A DNA stretch of 64,000 bases from NCBI GenBank assembly GCA_024398095.1, contig JAKSJK010000003.1:1-64000 (forward strand). Direction: 5' to 3'. A program made the position numbers and the translations under genes. The notes beneath the pieces are model-generated. The model did no database searches and had not been told where the DNA came from. It was given only the letters and a program-made list of their open reading frames with translations. The DNA is from Bacteroidales bacterium (GTDB lineage Bacteria; Bacteroidota; Bacteroidia; Bacteroidales; UBA932). Of this stretch, positions 17,872 to 26,262 are shown piece by piece (within the stretch, counting starts at the first letter, position 1; the number at the start of each line of letters is the position of its first letter).

Positions 17872-18750
17872 ATGGCAAACAAGGAAAATAGCATGCTTGG
17901 CAAGAGGTTGGCTAACGCCTACCTTTCTTCCGTGGTCAGCATCGCGCTCGTGCTGCTGCTGGTCGGAGTGGCCAGTCTTCTGCTGGTGAATGCACGCGGC
18001 ATCTCCAACTACTTCAAGGAAAACATGAAGGTTTCCGTGCTTATGAAGCAGGAGGTGGAGGATGTGCAGGCTGCGGAATACCTCCGTACGGTTGAGGCCC
18101 AGCCCTATGTCAAGAGTGCTGTGCTGGTGTCCCGCGAACAGGGCGTGTCTGAAATGAAGGAACTTCTCGGCGAGGACTTCCTCGACGTTTTCGAGACCTC
18201 CCCCATCCCTGTTTCTCTCGATCTGACTCTCCGCGCCGAATATGTTTCCGCCGACAGCCTGGATGTGATCCGGGTCAATCTGGAAGAATCCCCGCTGGTG
18301 GGCGAGGTGGTCTATCAGAGGGCCCTGGTGGACAAGCTCAATTCGAACCTCGGCAAGGTTTCCATGGTGATAGGAGTCTTCGTGCTCCTGCTCCTTTTCA
18401 TATCCTTTGTGCTGATAAACAACACGGTTCGCCTGAACATATATTCCCGCCGCTTCACCATCCACACAATGCGGCTGGTGGGAGCGACGAAGCGTTTCAT
18501 TAGAGGGCCTTTCCTCGTGCAGGCGGTGTTCCAGGGGCTTTTCGCCGGACTTGTGGCCAGCCTGCTGCTGCTCGGCATCATGTTCGTGATACGTACCGAG
18601 TTCGCCCAGCTCTTCGCCATCTTCAGCATGGAGCTGCTGCTCGCCGTGATAGGCATCGTGCTTGCCTGCGGCGTGGTGATATGCCTGATCAGCACATTCT
18701 TCGTAGTTAACAAACTCATATCGCTCCGCAAGAGCGAACTATACTATTGA
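17872..18750 (+). CDS. ftsX: Cell division protein FtsX
   Basis: Permease-like partner of the FtsE ATPase that activates peptidoglycan hydrolases at the septum. The 292 residues show one N-terminal helix (about 22-45), an extracellular domain with the YLRTVEAQPYVKSAVLVSRE pattern, and three C-terminal helices (about 165-185, 218-240, 255-280) in the FtsX/MacB arrangement with NTVRLNIYSRRFTIHTMRLVGAT before the second. FtsE is not adjacent, as is usual in this phylum. The DUF3098, uppP and lpxH genes follow with gaps of 3 bases each. Confidence 0.93.
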   Translation: MANKENSMLGKRLANAYLSSVVSIALVLLLVGVASLLLVNARGISNYFKENMKVSVLMKQEVEDVQAAEYLRTVEAQPYVKSAVLVSREQGVSEMKELLGEDFLDVFETSPIPVSLDLTLRAEYVSADSLDVIRVNLEESPLVGEVVYQRALVDKLNSNLGKVSMVIGVFVLLLLFISFVLINNTVRLNIYSRRFTIHTMRLVGATKRFIRGPFLVQAVFQGLFAGLVASLLLLGIMFVIRTEFAQLFAIFSMELLLAVIGIVLACGVVICLISTFFVVNKLISLRKSELYY

Positions 18751-18753
18751 TAT

Positions 18754-19005
18754 ATGAACGACAACAATGATAAGATGGCTCTCACGCCTATAGGATTTGT
18801 CCTCCTCATCGCAGGCCTGCTGATCATGGTTCTCGGCTATGTGCTGATGGCCGGCGGCGGCAGCGACGACCCGAATGTGTTCAACAATGCCATGTTCGAC
18901 GCCCGCAGGCTGGTGGTCGCTCCTGTGACCATCGTTCTCGGAGTGGTTGTGGAAATCGTTGCAATCATGGGCTGGGTGAAGCCTGACATCTTCAAGAAAA
19001 AGTAG
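18754..19005 (+). CDS. DUF3098 small membrane protein
   Basis: 83 residues with two hydrophobic helices (about 11-31 and 52-70) joined by a GGGSDDPNVFN loop and the segment DARRLVVAPVTIVLG. This matches the DUF3098 family, found in Bacteroidetes between ftsX and uppP, as here. Function unknown; the setting suggests a link to cell wall synthesis or division. Confidence 0.85.
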   Translation: MNDNNDKMALTPIGFVLLIAGLLIMVLGYVLMAGGGSDDPNVFNNAMFDARRLVVAPVTIVLGVVVEIVAIMGWVKPDIFKKK

Positions 19006-19008
19006 TCT

Positions 19009-19851
19009 ATGGAGTGGTTTGAGGGACTGATTCTGGGCCTGATCCAGGGACTCACGGAGTTCCTTCCTGTGAGCAGCAGCGGACATCTGGCGCTCGGCCA
19101 GGCCATCCTCGGCGTCGAGGCGGAGGACAATCTTCTTTTCGACATCGTGGTCCATGCGGCTACGGTCATAGCCACCATCGTGGTGTTCCGCCAGCAGATC
19201 TGGGACCTGCTCAAGGGCTTTTTCAAGTTCAGATACAATGATGAGACCGATTACCTGCTCAAGATAGCCGTGTCCATGATTCCGATATTCATCGTGGGCG
19301 TTTTCTTTGAAGATCAGATCGAAGTCCTCTTCGGCTCGCTGATCGTCGTGGGAATCTGCCTGATGGTTACATCAGTGCTTCTGTATGTTTCCGACGAGGT
19401 CTCCAGGAAGCGCGCACAGTCTGGCCATGAGGGTGAACAGACGCGCAACGGCATCTCCTACCTTTCCGCATTCATCATCGGCCTTGGACAGGCCGTGGCC
19501 GTGCTTCCGGGACTTTCCCGCTCCGGCACCACCATCTCTACCGGTCTCCTTTGTGGAGTGAAGAGAGAGAAGGTGGCCCAGTTCTCCTTCCTGATGGTCC
19601 TCATCCCAATCCTGGGCGAGGCCTTCCTTAAGTTCGTCAAGATCGTTCTTCGTCCCGAGGATCCGGAGGTTGTCGATGCTCTTTCTGTGGGCGTGCTCCC
19701 TCTCGTACTCGGTTTCGTGGCCGCCTTTGTCAGCGGACTCTTCGCCTGCAAGGTTATGATTGCGCTGGTGAAGAAGGCGCAGCTCAAGTGGTTCGCGCTC
19801 TACTGCGCACTCGTGGGTGCAGCCGCGCTCACATGCGGGATATTCATATAA
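19009..19851 (+). CDS. uppP: Undecaprenyl-diphosphate phosphatase
   Basis: Recycles the lipid carrier undecaprenyl pyrophosphate for peptidoglycan and O-antigen synthesis; its amplification gives bacitracin resistance. At 280 residues with about eight helices, it has both catalytic blocks: GLTEFLPVSSSGH at 14-26 and PGLSRSGTT near 167-175 with the active-site Arg. In many Bacteroidetes truB and queA follow; here lpxH does, 3 bases on. Confidence 0.95.
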   Translation: MEWFEGLILGLIQGLTEFLPVSSSGHLALGQAILGVEAEDNLLFDIVVHAATVIATIVVFRQQIWDLLKGFFKFRYNDETDYLLKIAVSMIPIFIVGVFFEDQIEVLFGSLIVVGICLMVTSVLLYVSDEVSRKRAQSGHEGEQTRNGISYLSAFIIGLGQAVAVLPGLSRSGTTISTGLLCGVKREKVAQFSFLMVLIPILGEAFLKFVKIVLRPEDPEVVDALSVGVLPLVLGFVAAFVSGLFACKVMIALVKKAQLKWFALYCALVGAAALTCGIFI

Positions 19852-19854
19852 TAT

Positions 19855-20622
19855 ATGGAAAGGACTCTCTCATACTTCGCTTCCGACGTGCACCTGGGAC
19901 TGGATGTCAATGATCCTGCGGCCCGCGAGGAGCGTTTTGTCAAATTCCTGAGGGAGATTCCTTCCGACAGGACCGAAAATCTTTTTCTGCTTGGGGACAT
20001 CTGGGATTTCTGGTATGAATACAGGGATGTGGTTCCGAAGGGATATGCGCGTGTCTTTTCGGCCATCCAGGATCTCATTGCCACCGGGGTGAATGTGTAT
20101 TTCTGCCCTGGCAACCACGATGTGTGGGCCTACTCCTACTTCGAGCAATTGGGCATGAAAAAGATAGGTCAGCCTCATCTGATGGAGATCGGCGGGAAGA
20201 AATTCTGTGTAGGACATGGCCACGGACTGGGTCCGGTCGGCGCCGGCGCGGGTTTCCTCAACGGCCTGTTCCACAACCGCGTGGCCCAGTGCCTCTTCAG
20301 CGCCTTGCACCCATGGTTTGCGTTCCGTTTCGGGAATTCCTGGTCGCGCCACAACCGTCTCTCCCGCAAGGAACCTTACATCTTCGAGATGGACAAGTGC
20401 CCCCTGGTTTCCTTTGTCAGAGGCTTCGCTGCTTCCCACGAGGTGGATTTCTTCGTCTTCGGACACTATCATGTCAAAATAGATGAAGCCCTGCCGTCGG
20501 GGGCAAGGCTTCTCATGCTTGGGGACTGGGTTCGTCCCGATTCCTATTTCTTCTTGGTTTTCGACGCTGCTACATCCCGTTTCAGCACCACCTTCTCCGG
20601 ATATTCCCAGAATATCGAGTAG
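19855..20622 (+). CDS. lpxH: UDP-2,3-diacylglucosamine diphosphatase (LpxH-like)
   Basis: Calcineurin-fold enzyme that releases UMP to give lipid X in lipid A synthesis. The 255 residues have SDVHLG at 10-15, LLGDIWDFWYEY near 42-53, GNHD at 86-89, GHGHGLG near 121 and GHYHVK near 203, the expected order for LpxH-type metal sites. It is the last gene of the ftsX group. Its final 79 bases overlap the 3' end of the convergent DUF4294 gene. Confidence 0.88.
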   Translation: MERTLSYFASDVHLGLDVNDPAAREERFVKFLREIPSDRTENLFLLGDIWDFWYEYRDVVPKGYARVFSAIQDLIATGVNVYFCPGNHDVWAYSYFEQLGMKKIGQPHLMEIGGKKFCVGHGHGLGPVGAGAGFLNGLFHNRVAQCLFSALHPWFAFRFGNSWSRHNRLSRKEPYIFEMDKCPLVSFVRGFAASHEVDFFVFGHYHVKIDEALPSGARLLMLGDWVRPDSYFFLVFDAATSRFSTTFSGYSQNIE

Positions 20623-21242
20623 TAGAAGCTGTCGAAGTCGCCGTCTTCCCAGAACTTCACCAGTTCTTCCGTGGCTGCGTCCTCTCCCTTGGGGTCGTAG
20701 TGCTTCTTCATGTCCGTTCCGAACATCTTGGCCACCCCCTGCCAGAATCCGGCGGCAAAGCCGTTGCGGTAGTCCTTGATCAGTTCGTACGGGGTGATGC
20801 CGCATTCGCGATCGATCAGTTTCATCATCAGGGCGCCCTGTGAGATGGACATGTTCCTGGCTGTGTTTTCGTAGGCCTTGAAGAGATTGTCCTGGACTGT
20901 CTTTATGTAGCGCTCCTTCTTGAGGAACTTCATATTCTCTGCGTCTACGGTGCTGTCCACCTGTGCGGTGAGTCTCTTTGCCTCCAGCGCGAAAGGATAG
21001 GCCTTGTTGAAGTTGTAGACCAGGCGGTAGTACTTGCGCCACTCGCGTCCCTTCTTTCTCTTTTGTTTCTCGAAGATCTTGGCGGCGCGTATCATGTCCA
21101 CGAATATGGTGTCCTTGCCCTCGACTATGTACTCCATATAGCCGCCTTTTTGAGACTGGGTCTGCGCGGCTGCCTCCGCCGCAGGCAGTGTGACGGCGAG
21201 GATGGTCGCGAGTACGAGCATATATGTGCGGATGTTTTTCAT
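20544..21242 (-). CDS. DUF4294 exported protein
   Basis: The 232-residue protein starts with a signal peptide (MKNIRTYMLVLATILAVTL, cleavage after AEAAAQ). The rest matches DUF4294, a Bacteroidetes family of unknown function: RKYYRLVYNFNKAYPFALEAK, GALMMKLIDRECGITPYELIKDYR, FAAGFWQGVAKMFG and the terminal DFDSFYYSIFWEYPE. The last of these conserved blocks lies in the 79 bases shared with lpxH on the other strand. A good promoter lies directly upstream on the minus strand. Confidence 0.85.
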   Translation of the reverse strand: MKNIRTYMLVLATILAVTLPAAEAAAQTQSQKGGYMEYIVEGKDTIFVDMIRAAKIFEKQKRKKGREWRKYYRLVYNFNKAYPFALEAKRLTAQVDSTVDAENMKFLKKERYIKTVQDNLFKAYENTARNMSISQGALMMKLIDRECGITPYELIKDYRNGFAAGFWQGVAKMFGTDMKKHYDPKGEDAATEELVKFWEDGDFDSFYYSIFWEYPEKVVLKRDVAASKTKKK

Positions 21243-21253
21243 ATATCGGTGTG

Positions 21254-21286
21254 CAAAAGTAAGTATTTTCCGTCACTTGGTGCCAA
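21254..21286 (-). promoter_or_regulatory. Promoter of the DUF4294 gene
   Basis: On the minus strand, TTG (21286-21284), a 22-base spacer and TACTTTTG (21261-21254) fit the Bacteroidetes consensus. The start codon is 12 bases downstream. Confidence 0.55.
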
Positions 21287-21439
21287 TTCCGTTCCAAACT
21301 TAAAAAAAACCGTTGCGAAGTCCGGTCGGAAAGCCTGTTTCGACGCTGGTCCAAAATGCGCGGAAGTTTTTTTTAACAACATTCGTAACTGCGTGATTTT
21401 AGACAAGTTAAGTATTCGGATTGTTGGTCAAAAATGTGT

Positions 21440-21463
21440 AAAAAGTTTGCGAAAAAAGTTTGC
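21440..21463 (+). repeat. Tandem 11-base repeat over the -33 region of the rplP promoter
   Basis: AAAAAGTTTGC occurs at 21440-21450 and again at 21453-21463, 13 bases apart. The second copy contains the TTTG used as the -33 element of the rplP promoter. Confidence 0.6.
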
Positions 21464-21488
21464 AATTGCAGAATTTTTACTATCTTTG
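21459..21488 (+). promoter_or_regulatory. Promoter of the rplP-rplQ operon
   Basis: TTTG at 21459-21462, an 18-base spacer, then TATCTTTG at 21481-21488. It is one of the best matches to the Bacteroidetes consensus in the window. It gives the second half of the ribosomal cluster its own start, about 92 bases before rplP. Confidence 0.75.
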
Positions 21489-21495
21489 CAGTCCC

Positions 21496-21538
21496 CTAAT
21501 TGAGGCCAAATCCGCCCAACCAGTTGATACTCAATTAG
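21496..21538 (+). promoter_or_regulatory. Inverted repeat in the rplP leader
   Basis: CTAATTGAG (21496-21504) and CTCAATTAG (21530-21538) are perfect inverted copies separated by 25 bases. In RNA they would form a 9-pair stem just after the transcription start. This may be a site for feedback control by a ribosomal protein. Confidence 0.55.
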
Positions 21539-21580
21539 TTAGGTTTATTACGAAAATTTTAATCAAAAAGTAATAGAAAA

Positions 21581-22003
21581 ATGTTACAACCAAAGAAAAC
21601 CAAATTCAGAAGGCAGCAGAAAGGCCGTATGAAAGGTCTTGCGCACAGAGGTACTGAACTCTGCTTCGGCTCGTTCGCAATCAAGACTCTTGACAACGCC
21701 TGGCTCACCGGTCGCCAGATCGAGGCTGCCCGTCAGGCTGTATCACGTCACATGAAGCGTGAGGGTAAAGTCTGGATCAGAATCTTCCCTGACAAGCCTT
21801 ACACCAAGAAACCTGCAGAGGTTCGAATGGGTAAAGGTAAGGGTAACCCAGAGGGCTTCGTAGCTCCTGTAACCCCAGGCCGCATCCTCATCGAGATCGA
21901 TGGCGTATCGCTCGAGATCGCACGTGAGGCACTCCGCCTCGGCGCACAGAAGCTTCCTGTGCTCACCAAGTTTGTGGTTCGCAGGGACTATGTTGAAGAA
22001 TAA
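21581..22003 (+). CDS. rplP: 50S ribosomal protein L16
   Basis: Late-assembly 50S protein near the A-site and 5S rRNA. 140 residues starting [19 protein letters not shown], with the RQIEAARQA and [20 protein letters not shown] motifs and the [12 protein letters not shown] loop. It normally follows rpsC directly; here 10.4 kb separates them. It is the first gene of the second half operon, with rpmC 19 bases on. Confidence 0.98.
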   Translation: MLQPKKTKFRRQQKGRMKGLAHRGTELCFGSFAIKTLDNAWLTGRQIEAARQAVSRHMKREGKVWIRIFPDKPYTKKPAEVRMGKGKGNPEGFVAPVTPGRILIEIDGVSLEIAREALRLGAQKLPVLTKFVVRRDYVEE

Positions 22004-22022
22004 CATTTAGGAGAAAGAAACA

Positions 22023-22217
22023 ATGAAAGCATCTGAAGTACGCGAAATGTCAATCGCAGATCTCAAGGATCGTATCGAGGTCGAGACTGCAAATCTCGAG
22101 TCAATGAAGATTAATCACGCTATTTCTCCACTTGAGGACACCTCAAAGATTGCAAAGGCAAGAAAGGACATCGCCCGCATGATCACTATCCTTGCTGAAA
22201 AAGAGAAACAGAACTAA
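22023..22217 (+). CDS. rpmC: 50S ribosomal protein L29
   Basis: A 64-residue two-helix protein near the tunnel exit. MKASEVREMSIADLKDRIE at the start and KARKDIARMITILAEKEK at the end match the family. An AGGAG-like stretch precedes the ATG. Confidence 0.96.
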   Translation: MKASEVREMSIADLKDRIEVETANLESMKINHAISPLEDTSKIAKARKDIARMITILAEKEKQN

Positions 22218-22231
22218 ACTGATTGTCAGTC

Positions 22232-22486
22232 ATGGAAAGAAATCTTCGTAAAGAAAGAATAGGAATCGTGGTCAGCAACAAGATGGACAAGACCATCACT
22301 GTTGCAGTTGCAACCAAGGAGATGCACCCTATTTACGGCAAGTTCGTAAAGAAGACCACCAAGTTCACTGCTCATGATGAGAAGAACGAGTGCAGCGAAG
22401 GTGATACCGTACGTATCATGGAGACCCGCCCTCTGAGCAAGAACAAGAATTGGAGATTAGTAGAAATCGTAGAAAAAGTTAAGTAA
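22232..22486 (+). CDS. rpsQ: 30S ribosomal protein S17
   Basis: Early-binding 30S protein with an OB fold. From the ATG at 22232 it has 84 residues: [20 protein letters not shown] at the start, then [26 protein letters not shown] and a final [22 protein letters not shown] three codons upstream is in frame but less likely as the start. Confidence 0.96.
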   Translation: MERNLRKERIGIVVSNKMDKTITVAVATKEMHPIYGKFVKKTTKFTAHDEKNECSEGDTVRIMETRPLSKNKNWRLVEIVEKVK

Positions 22487-22488
22487 TC

Positions 22489-22854
22489 ATGATACAGCAG
22501 GAATCACGTTTACAGGTGGCTGACAACAGCGGTGCAAAGGAAGTTCTCTGCATCCGCGTTCTGGGTGGTACCCGCCATCGTTATGCAAAGGTCGGCGACA
22601 AGATCGTCGTTGCTGTCAAGTCTGCGCTCCCTGGTGGTGACGCCAAGAAGGGCACCGTATCAAAGGCAGTCGTAGTCCGCACCAAGAAGGAAATCCGTCG
22701 TCCGGACGGTTCATACATCCGTTTCGATGAGAACGCTTGCGTGCTCCTCAACAACGCCGGCGAGCTTCGCGGCACCCGTATCTTCGGCCCTGTCGCAAGA
22801 GAGCTCCGCGAGAATTATATGAAAGTAGTATCACTGGCACCAGAGGTCCTCTAA
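22489..22854 (+). CDS. rplN: 50S ribosomal protein L14
   Basis: 50S interface protein and docking site for RsfS and other factors. 121 residues with [19 protein letters not shown] at the start, the [20 protein letters not shown] strand, NACVLLNN and a final [13 protein letters not shown]. It starts 2 bases after rpsQ. Confidence 0.98.
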   Translation: MIQQESRLQVADNSGAKEVLCIRVLGGTRHRYAKVGDKIVVAVKSALPGGDAKKGTVSKAVVVRTKKEIRRPDGSYIRFDENACVLLNNAGELRGTRIFGPVARELRENYMKVVSLAPEVL

Positions 22855-22868
22855 AAAACTAACGCACA

Positions 22869-23183
22869 ATGAAAAAGATTCACATCAAAAAGGGCGATAC
22901 CGTGTATGTAAATGCAGGTAACGACAAAGGCAAGACCGGTAAGGTGCTTGAGGTGATCGTTGACAAGGACCGCGTTATCGTGGAGGGCGTCAACATGGTA
23001 AGCAAGCATACCAAGCCAAATTCAGCACACCCACAGGGTGGCATCGTAAAACAGGAAGCAGGTATCCACGTTTCTAACGTCAACCTCATCGACCCTAAGT
23101 CTGGAAAGGCTACCAGGATCGGTTACAAGGTAGAGGACGGAAAGAAGGTTCGCTATGCTAAAAAATCAGGAGAGGAGATCTAA
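22869..23183 (+). CDS. rplX: 50S ribosomal protein L24
   Basis: Assembly initiator of the 50S subunit. 104 residues with the KOW motif near the start ([20 protein letters not shown]), then [13 protein letters not shown] and the [20 protein letters not shown] block. Usual order, 2 bases before rplE. Confidence 0.97.
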   Translation: MKKIHIKKGDTVYVNAGNDKGKTGKVLEVIVDKDRVIVEGVNMVSKHTKPNSAHPQGGIVKQEAGIHVSNVNLIDPKSGKATRIGYKVEDGKKVRYAKKSGEEI

Positions 23184-23185
23184 TT

Positions 23186-23782
23186 ATGGCAAAGAAAGCA
23201 GCAGAAGCAGCAGAGCAGGTAGTACCTGCAGGATACGTTCCTTCACTCTGCAAGACTTATAAGGAGGAGATCGTTCCTCAGCTTATGAAGCAGTTCGGCT
23301 ACTCATCAGTGATGCAGTGCCCTAAGCTCACCAAGATCACCATCAACGAGGGTGTCGGTGACGCTACCGGCGACAAGAAGCTCGTTGAGGTTGCTCAGCA
23401 GGAGCTTACCGCTATCACCGGTCAGAAGGCTGTCGTAACTACTTCACGTAAGGATATCTCTAACTTCAAGCTCCGTAAGGGCATGCCTATCGGTGCCAAG
23501 GTTACCCTCCGCAACGTCAAGATGTATGAGTTCCTTGAGAGGCTCATCCGCATAACCCTCCCACGTATCCGTGACTTCAACGGTATCGCTGAGAAGATGG
23601 ATGGCCAGGGCAACTACACCCTCGGTATCAAGGAGCAGATCATCTTCCCTGAGATCGACATCGAGAAGATCACCAAGATCCTCGGTATGGAGATCACCTT
23701 CGTAACTACCGCCAAGACCGACGAGGAGTGCTACGCTCTTCTCAAGGCATTTGGCCTGCCTTTCAAGAAACATAACAACTAA
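23186..23782 (+). CDS. rplE: 50S ribosomal protein L5
   Basis: Binds 5S rRNA and contacts the P-site tRNA. 198 residues, a little longer than E. coli (179) because of an N-terminal alanine-rich stretch ([15 protein letters not shown]). The core motifs are [58 protein letters not shown] and [15 protein letters not shown]. Confidence 0.97.
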   Translation: MAKKAAEAAEQVVPAGYVPSLCKTYKEEIVPQLMKQFGYSSVMQCPKLTKITINEGVGDATGDKKLVEVAQQELTAITGQKAVVTTSRKDISNFKLRKGMPIGAKVTLRNVKMYEFLERLIRITLPRIRDFNGIAEKMDGQGNYTLGIKEQIIFPEIDIEKITKILGMEITFVTTAKTDEECYALLKAFGLPFKKHNN

Positions 23783-23794
23783 AAGCGAACAGAG

Positions 23795-24064
23795 ATGGCA
23801 AAAGAATCAATGAAAGCTCGCGAGGTAAAACGCGCGAAGTTGGTTGCTAAGTACGCTGAGAAGAGAAAAGCACTCAAAGAGGCTGGTGACTGGGCTGCAC
23901 TTGACAAGCTCCCTAAGAACTCAGCAGCCTGCCGTATGCACAACCGTTGCTCACTCACCGGACGTCCAAAGGGATATATGCGTGCCTTCGGCATCAGCCG
24001 TATCCAGTTCCGTGAGATGGCCGCTAACGGTCTCATCCCAGGCGTTAAGAAGGCAAGCTGGTAA
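23795..24064 (+). CDS. rpsN: 30S ribosomal protein S14, zinc-free type
   Basis: 30S head protein. The 89-residue form with [20 protein letters not shown] and the [19 protein letters not shown] signature is the long, non-zinc class; the CXXC pairs of the 61-residue zinc type are absent. A 111-base gap with two predicted hairpins follows before rpsH. Confidence 0.96.
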   Translation: MAKESMKAREVKRAKLVAKYAEKRKALKEAGDWAALDKLPKNSAACRMHNRCSLTGRPKGYMRAFGISRIQFREMAANGLIPGVKKASW

Positions 24065-24075
24065 AGAAAAGTACA

Positions 24076-24154
24076 GACGCGATGACCTCGCGTCTTCTAC
24101 TGTATAATACTTATATTTATTTATTAACAATCGGATATCGGGCGCTTCGGCGCC
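24076..24154 (+). promoter_or_regulatory. Structured leader in front of rpsH
   Basis: In a 111-base gap between rpsN and rpsH, GACGCGA (24076-24082) pairs with TCGCGTC (24088-24094), and GGCGC-TTCG-GCGCC (24141-24154) forms a short stem capped by a UUCG tetraloop. Between them is a very AT-rich stretch. Most other gaps in this cluster are under 30 bases. S8 is the classical repressor of the spc operon, so this is a candidate S8 site or an internal control point. Confidence 0.5.
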
Positions 24155-24175
24155 GGTCCACAAAAAGACAAACAA

Positions 24176-24571
24176 ATGACTGATCCAATTGCAGATTATC
24201 TTACAAGGGTCCGCAACGCTTACGCAGCAGGTAAGAAGGTAGTGGAGATCCCTTCATCCAAGATGAAGATGGCCCTTACCGAGATCCTTTGCGAGAAGGG
24301 CTACATCCTCAGCTACAAGTTCGTGGAGGGTACCCCTTGCAGCACAATCAAAATCGCTCTGAAGTATCATCCTCAGACCAAGGCAGCCGCTATCAAGAAG
24401 ATCGAGCGCGTGTCAAAGCCAGGTCTCAGAAGGTACACTGATGTAGAGAACATGCCACGCGTCCTCAACGGACTCGGTATCGCAATCCTCTCTACCTCAA
24501 AGGGTGTCATCACTGACAAGGAAGCGCGCGAGCTCAACGTTGGCGGTGAGGTATTATGCATCGTTTATTAA
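24176..24571 (+). CDS. rpsH: 30S ribosomal protein S8
   Basis: Central 30S assembly protein and, in E. coli, the translational repressor of the spc operon. 131 residues: MTDPIADYLTRVRNA at the start, VEIPSSKMKMALTEILCEKG, KPGLRRYT, and the C-terminal GLGIAILSTSKGVITDKEAR. It is preceded by an unusually long structured gap. Confidence 0.97.
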   Translation: MTDPIADYLTRVRNAYAAGKKVVEIPSSKMKMALTEILCEKGYILSYKFVEGTPCSTIKIALKYHPQTKAAAIKKIERVSKPGLRRYTDVENMPRVLNGLGIAILSTSKGVITDKEARELNVGGEVLCIVY

Positions 24572-24594
24572 TCCATTAAAAAAACAATTTAGAA

Positions 24595-25155
24595 ATGTCT
24601 AGAATTGGTAAATTGCCTGTACGCCTTCCTGCCGGCGTGACCGTTGAGGTCGCTGACGGCAACGTGGTTAAGGTTAAAGGACCTCTCGGACAGCTCTGCC
24701 AGAAGGTGGACTCTGACATCACTGTTACCGTTGAGGGAAATGAGGTCAAGCTGACCCGTCCAAATGACAACCCTAGGTTCCGTTCACTCCACGGTCTTTA
24801 CCGTGCTCTTATCAACAACATGGTTGTTGGTGTTTCCGAGGGTTATACTATCAAGCAGGAGCTTGTCGGCGTAGGTTACCGTGTAGAGGTACAGGGCCAG
24901 ATCCTTGTATTCGCTCTCGGTTTCTCACACGAAGTTCACATGATGCTCCCTGCAGAAGTCAAGGCTGAGGCTGAGGCTGTGAAGAAGGGCCAGAACCCTG
25001 TTCTCATCCTCAAGAGCTGCGACAAGCAGCTTATCGGCCAGGTTGCTGCAAAGATCCGCTCAATGCGTAAGCCAGAGCCTTATAAGGGTAAGGGTATCAA
25101 GTTCGTTGGTGAGCAGCTTCGTCGTAAGGCTGGTAAGTCAGCAGGTGCTAAATAA
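24595..25155 (+). CDS. rplF: 50S ribosomal protein L6
   Basis: 50S protein at the base of the L7/L12 stalk. 186 residues with two repeats of the alpha-beta fold: MSRIGKLPVRLPAGVTVEV at the start, then GPLGQLCQ and GLYRALINNMVVGVSEGY, and the C-terminal PEPYKGKGIKFVGEQLRRK signature. Confidence 0.97.
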   Translation: MSRIGKLPVRLPAGVTVEVADGNVVKVKGPLGQLCQKVDSDITVTVEGNEVKLTRPNDNPRFRSLHGLYRALINNMVVGVSEGYTIKQELVGVGYRVEVQGQILVFALGFSHEVHMMLPAEVKAEAEAVKKGQNPVLILKSCDKQLIGQVAAKIRSMRKPEPYKGKGIKFVGEQLRRKAGKSAGAK

Positions 25156-25169
25156 TAGGAGATTGAGTT

Positions 25170-25532
25170 ATGGCAATGAATAAGATTGAAAGAAGAAGAA
25201 GAATTCACTACCGTATTCGCAAAGTCGTCAATGGTACTGCTGAAAGACCACGTATGGTTGTTTTCAGAAGCAACAAGCAGATTTACGTACAGGTTGTTGA
25301 TGATCTGAAGGGTATCACCCTTTGTGCAGCAGCTTCAAATGACAAGGAACTTGCAGCAGAGTGCAAGGGCAAGTCAGGTATCGAGGCAGCCGCAATCGTA
25401 GGTAAGAAGGTGGCTGAGCGCGCTCTCGCAGCCGGCATCACCACCATCTCTTTCGACCGTGGAGGTTATCTCTATCACGGCCGTGTTAAAAGTTTGGCAG
25501 ACGCTGCCCGTGAAGGTGGCTTAATTTTCTAA
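25170..25532 (+). CDS. rplR: 50S ribosomal protein L18
   Basis: 5S rRNA-binding protein of 120 residues. Motifs [36 protein letters not shown] and [20 protein letters not shown] are as in the family. rpsE starts 6 bases after its stop. Confidence 0.97.
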   Translation: MAMNKIERRRRIHYRIRKVVNGTAERPRMVVFRSNKQIYVQVVDDLKGITLCAAASNDKELAAECKGKSGIEAAAIVGKKVAERALAAGITTISFDRGGYLYHGRVKSLADAAREGGLIF

Positions 25533-25538
25533 GAGACT

Positions 25539-26057
25539 ATGGCAAATACAAATGTTAAAAGAGTAAAGACCTCTGACCTTGAGCTCAAGGACAGGCTGGT
25601 AGCCATCCAGCGTGTAACCAAGGTTACTAAGGGTGGTCGTCACTTCAGCTTTGCTGCCATCGTAGTAGTTGGTGACGAGAACGGCGTTGTAGGTTATGGT
25701 CTTGGAAAGGCAAACGAAGTAACTACCGCTATCTCTAAGGGTGTTGAGGATGCAAAGAAGAACCTCATCAAGGTTCCAGTTCTCAACGGTACCATTCCTC
25801 ACGAGCAGGAGACCAAGTTCGGCGGTGCACGCGTATTCATGAAGCCTGCGGCTCCTGGTACCGGTGTAAAGGCCGGTGGTGCAATGCGTGCCGTTTTCGA
25901 GTCTGTGGGTATCCACAATGTCCTCGCAAAGTCAAAGGGTTCTTCAAACCCTCACAACCTTGTGAAGGCAACCATCGCAGCGCTTGCTGAGATGCGTGAC
26001 GCATACACCGTAGCAGGTCTTCGCGGCATTCCTATGAGCAGAGTTTTTAAAGGTTAA
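25539..26057 (+). CDS. rpsE: 30S ribosomal protein S5
   Basis: 30S protein at the mRNA entry and accuracy centre. 172 residues with the double-stranded RNA-binding-like N-terminal part ([20 protein letters not shown], then [19 protein letters not shown]) and the C-terminal [20 protein letters not shown] block. Its stop codon runs into a strong AAGGAGG before rpmD. Confidence 0.97.
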   Translation: MANTNVKRVKTSDLELKDRLVAIQRVTKVTKGGRHFSFAAIVVVGDENGVVGYGLGKANEVTTAISKGVEDAKKNLIKVPVLNGTIPHEQETKFGGARVFMKPAAPGTGVKAGGAMRAVFESVGIHNVLAKSKGSSNPHNLVKATIAALAEMRDAYTVAGLRGIPMSRVFKG

Positions 26058-26071
26058 GGAGGATTCGCACT

Positions 26072-26248
26072 ATGGCAAAAGTAAAAGTAACTCAGGTCAA
26101 GAGTAAGAGCGGCGCAACCAAGCGCCAGATTGCTAACCTCGAATCACTCGGACTTCATAAGCTCAACCAGACCGTTGAGGTCGAGCTCAATGCAGTTTCT
26201 GCAGGTATGATCGCGAAGGTACAGCACCTTGTTAAAGTAGAAGAATAA
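26072..26248 (+). CDS. rpmD: 50S ribosomal protein L30
   Basis: A 58-residue gene between rpsE and rplO, read directly from the sequence. It begins MAKVKVTQVKSKSGATKRQI and continues LESLGLHKLNQTVEVE, with a final KVQHLVKVEE. The fold signature and position fit L30. It has a strong Shine-Dalgarno, AAGGAGG (26056-26062), 9 bases before the ATG, unusual in this phylum. Confidence 0.95.
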   Translation: MAKVKVTQVKSKSGATKRQIANLESLGLHKLNQTVEVELNAVSAGMIAKVQHLVKVEE

Positions 26249-26262
26249 TAGGAGGACCGATA

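Larger units (their letters stand above)
21243..21580. other. Divergent intergenic region before rplP
   Basis: This 338-base gap holds a minus-strand promoter for DUF4294 at its left end, and a plus-strand promoter, a direct repeat and a leader inverted repeat for rplP at its right end. The middle (about 21290-21435) is AT-rich with A and T runs; I see no gene or clear structure there. Confidence 0.7.

Noticed and set aside
19870..21354. A 494-codon open frame on the minus strand across lpxH and the DUF4294 gene
   Set aside because: It is an out-of-frame shadow: the translation is Arg/His-rich with no family pattern, and both real genes have clear motifs in other frames.
21287..21439. Possible small RNA or leader peptide in the A/T-run region before rplP
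   Set aside because: No start codon with a sensible frame, no stable stem, and no promoter inside it.
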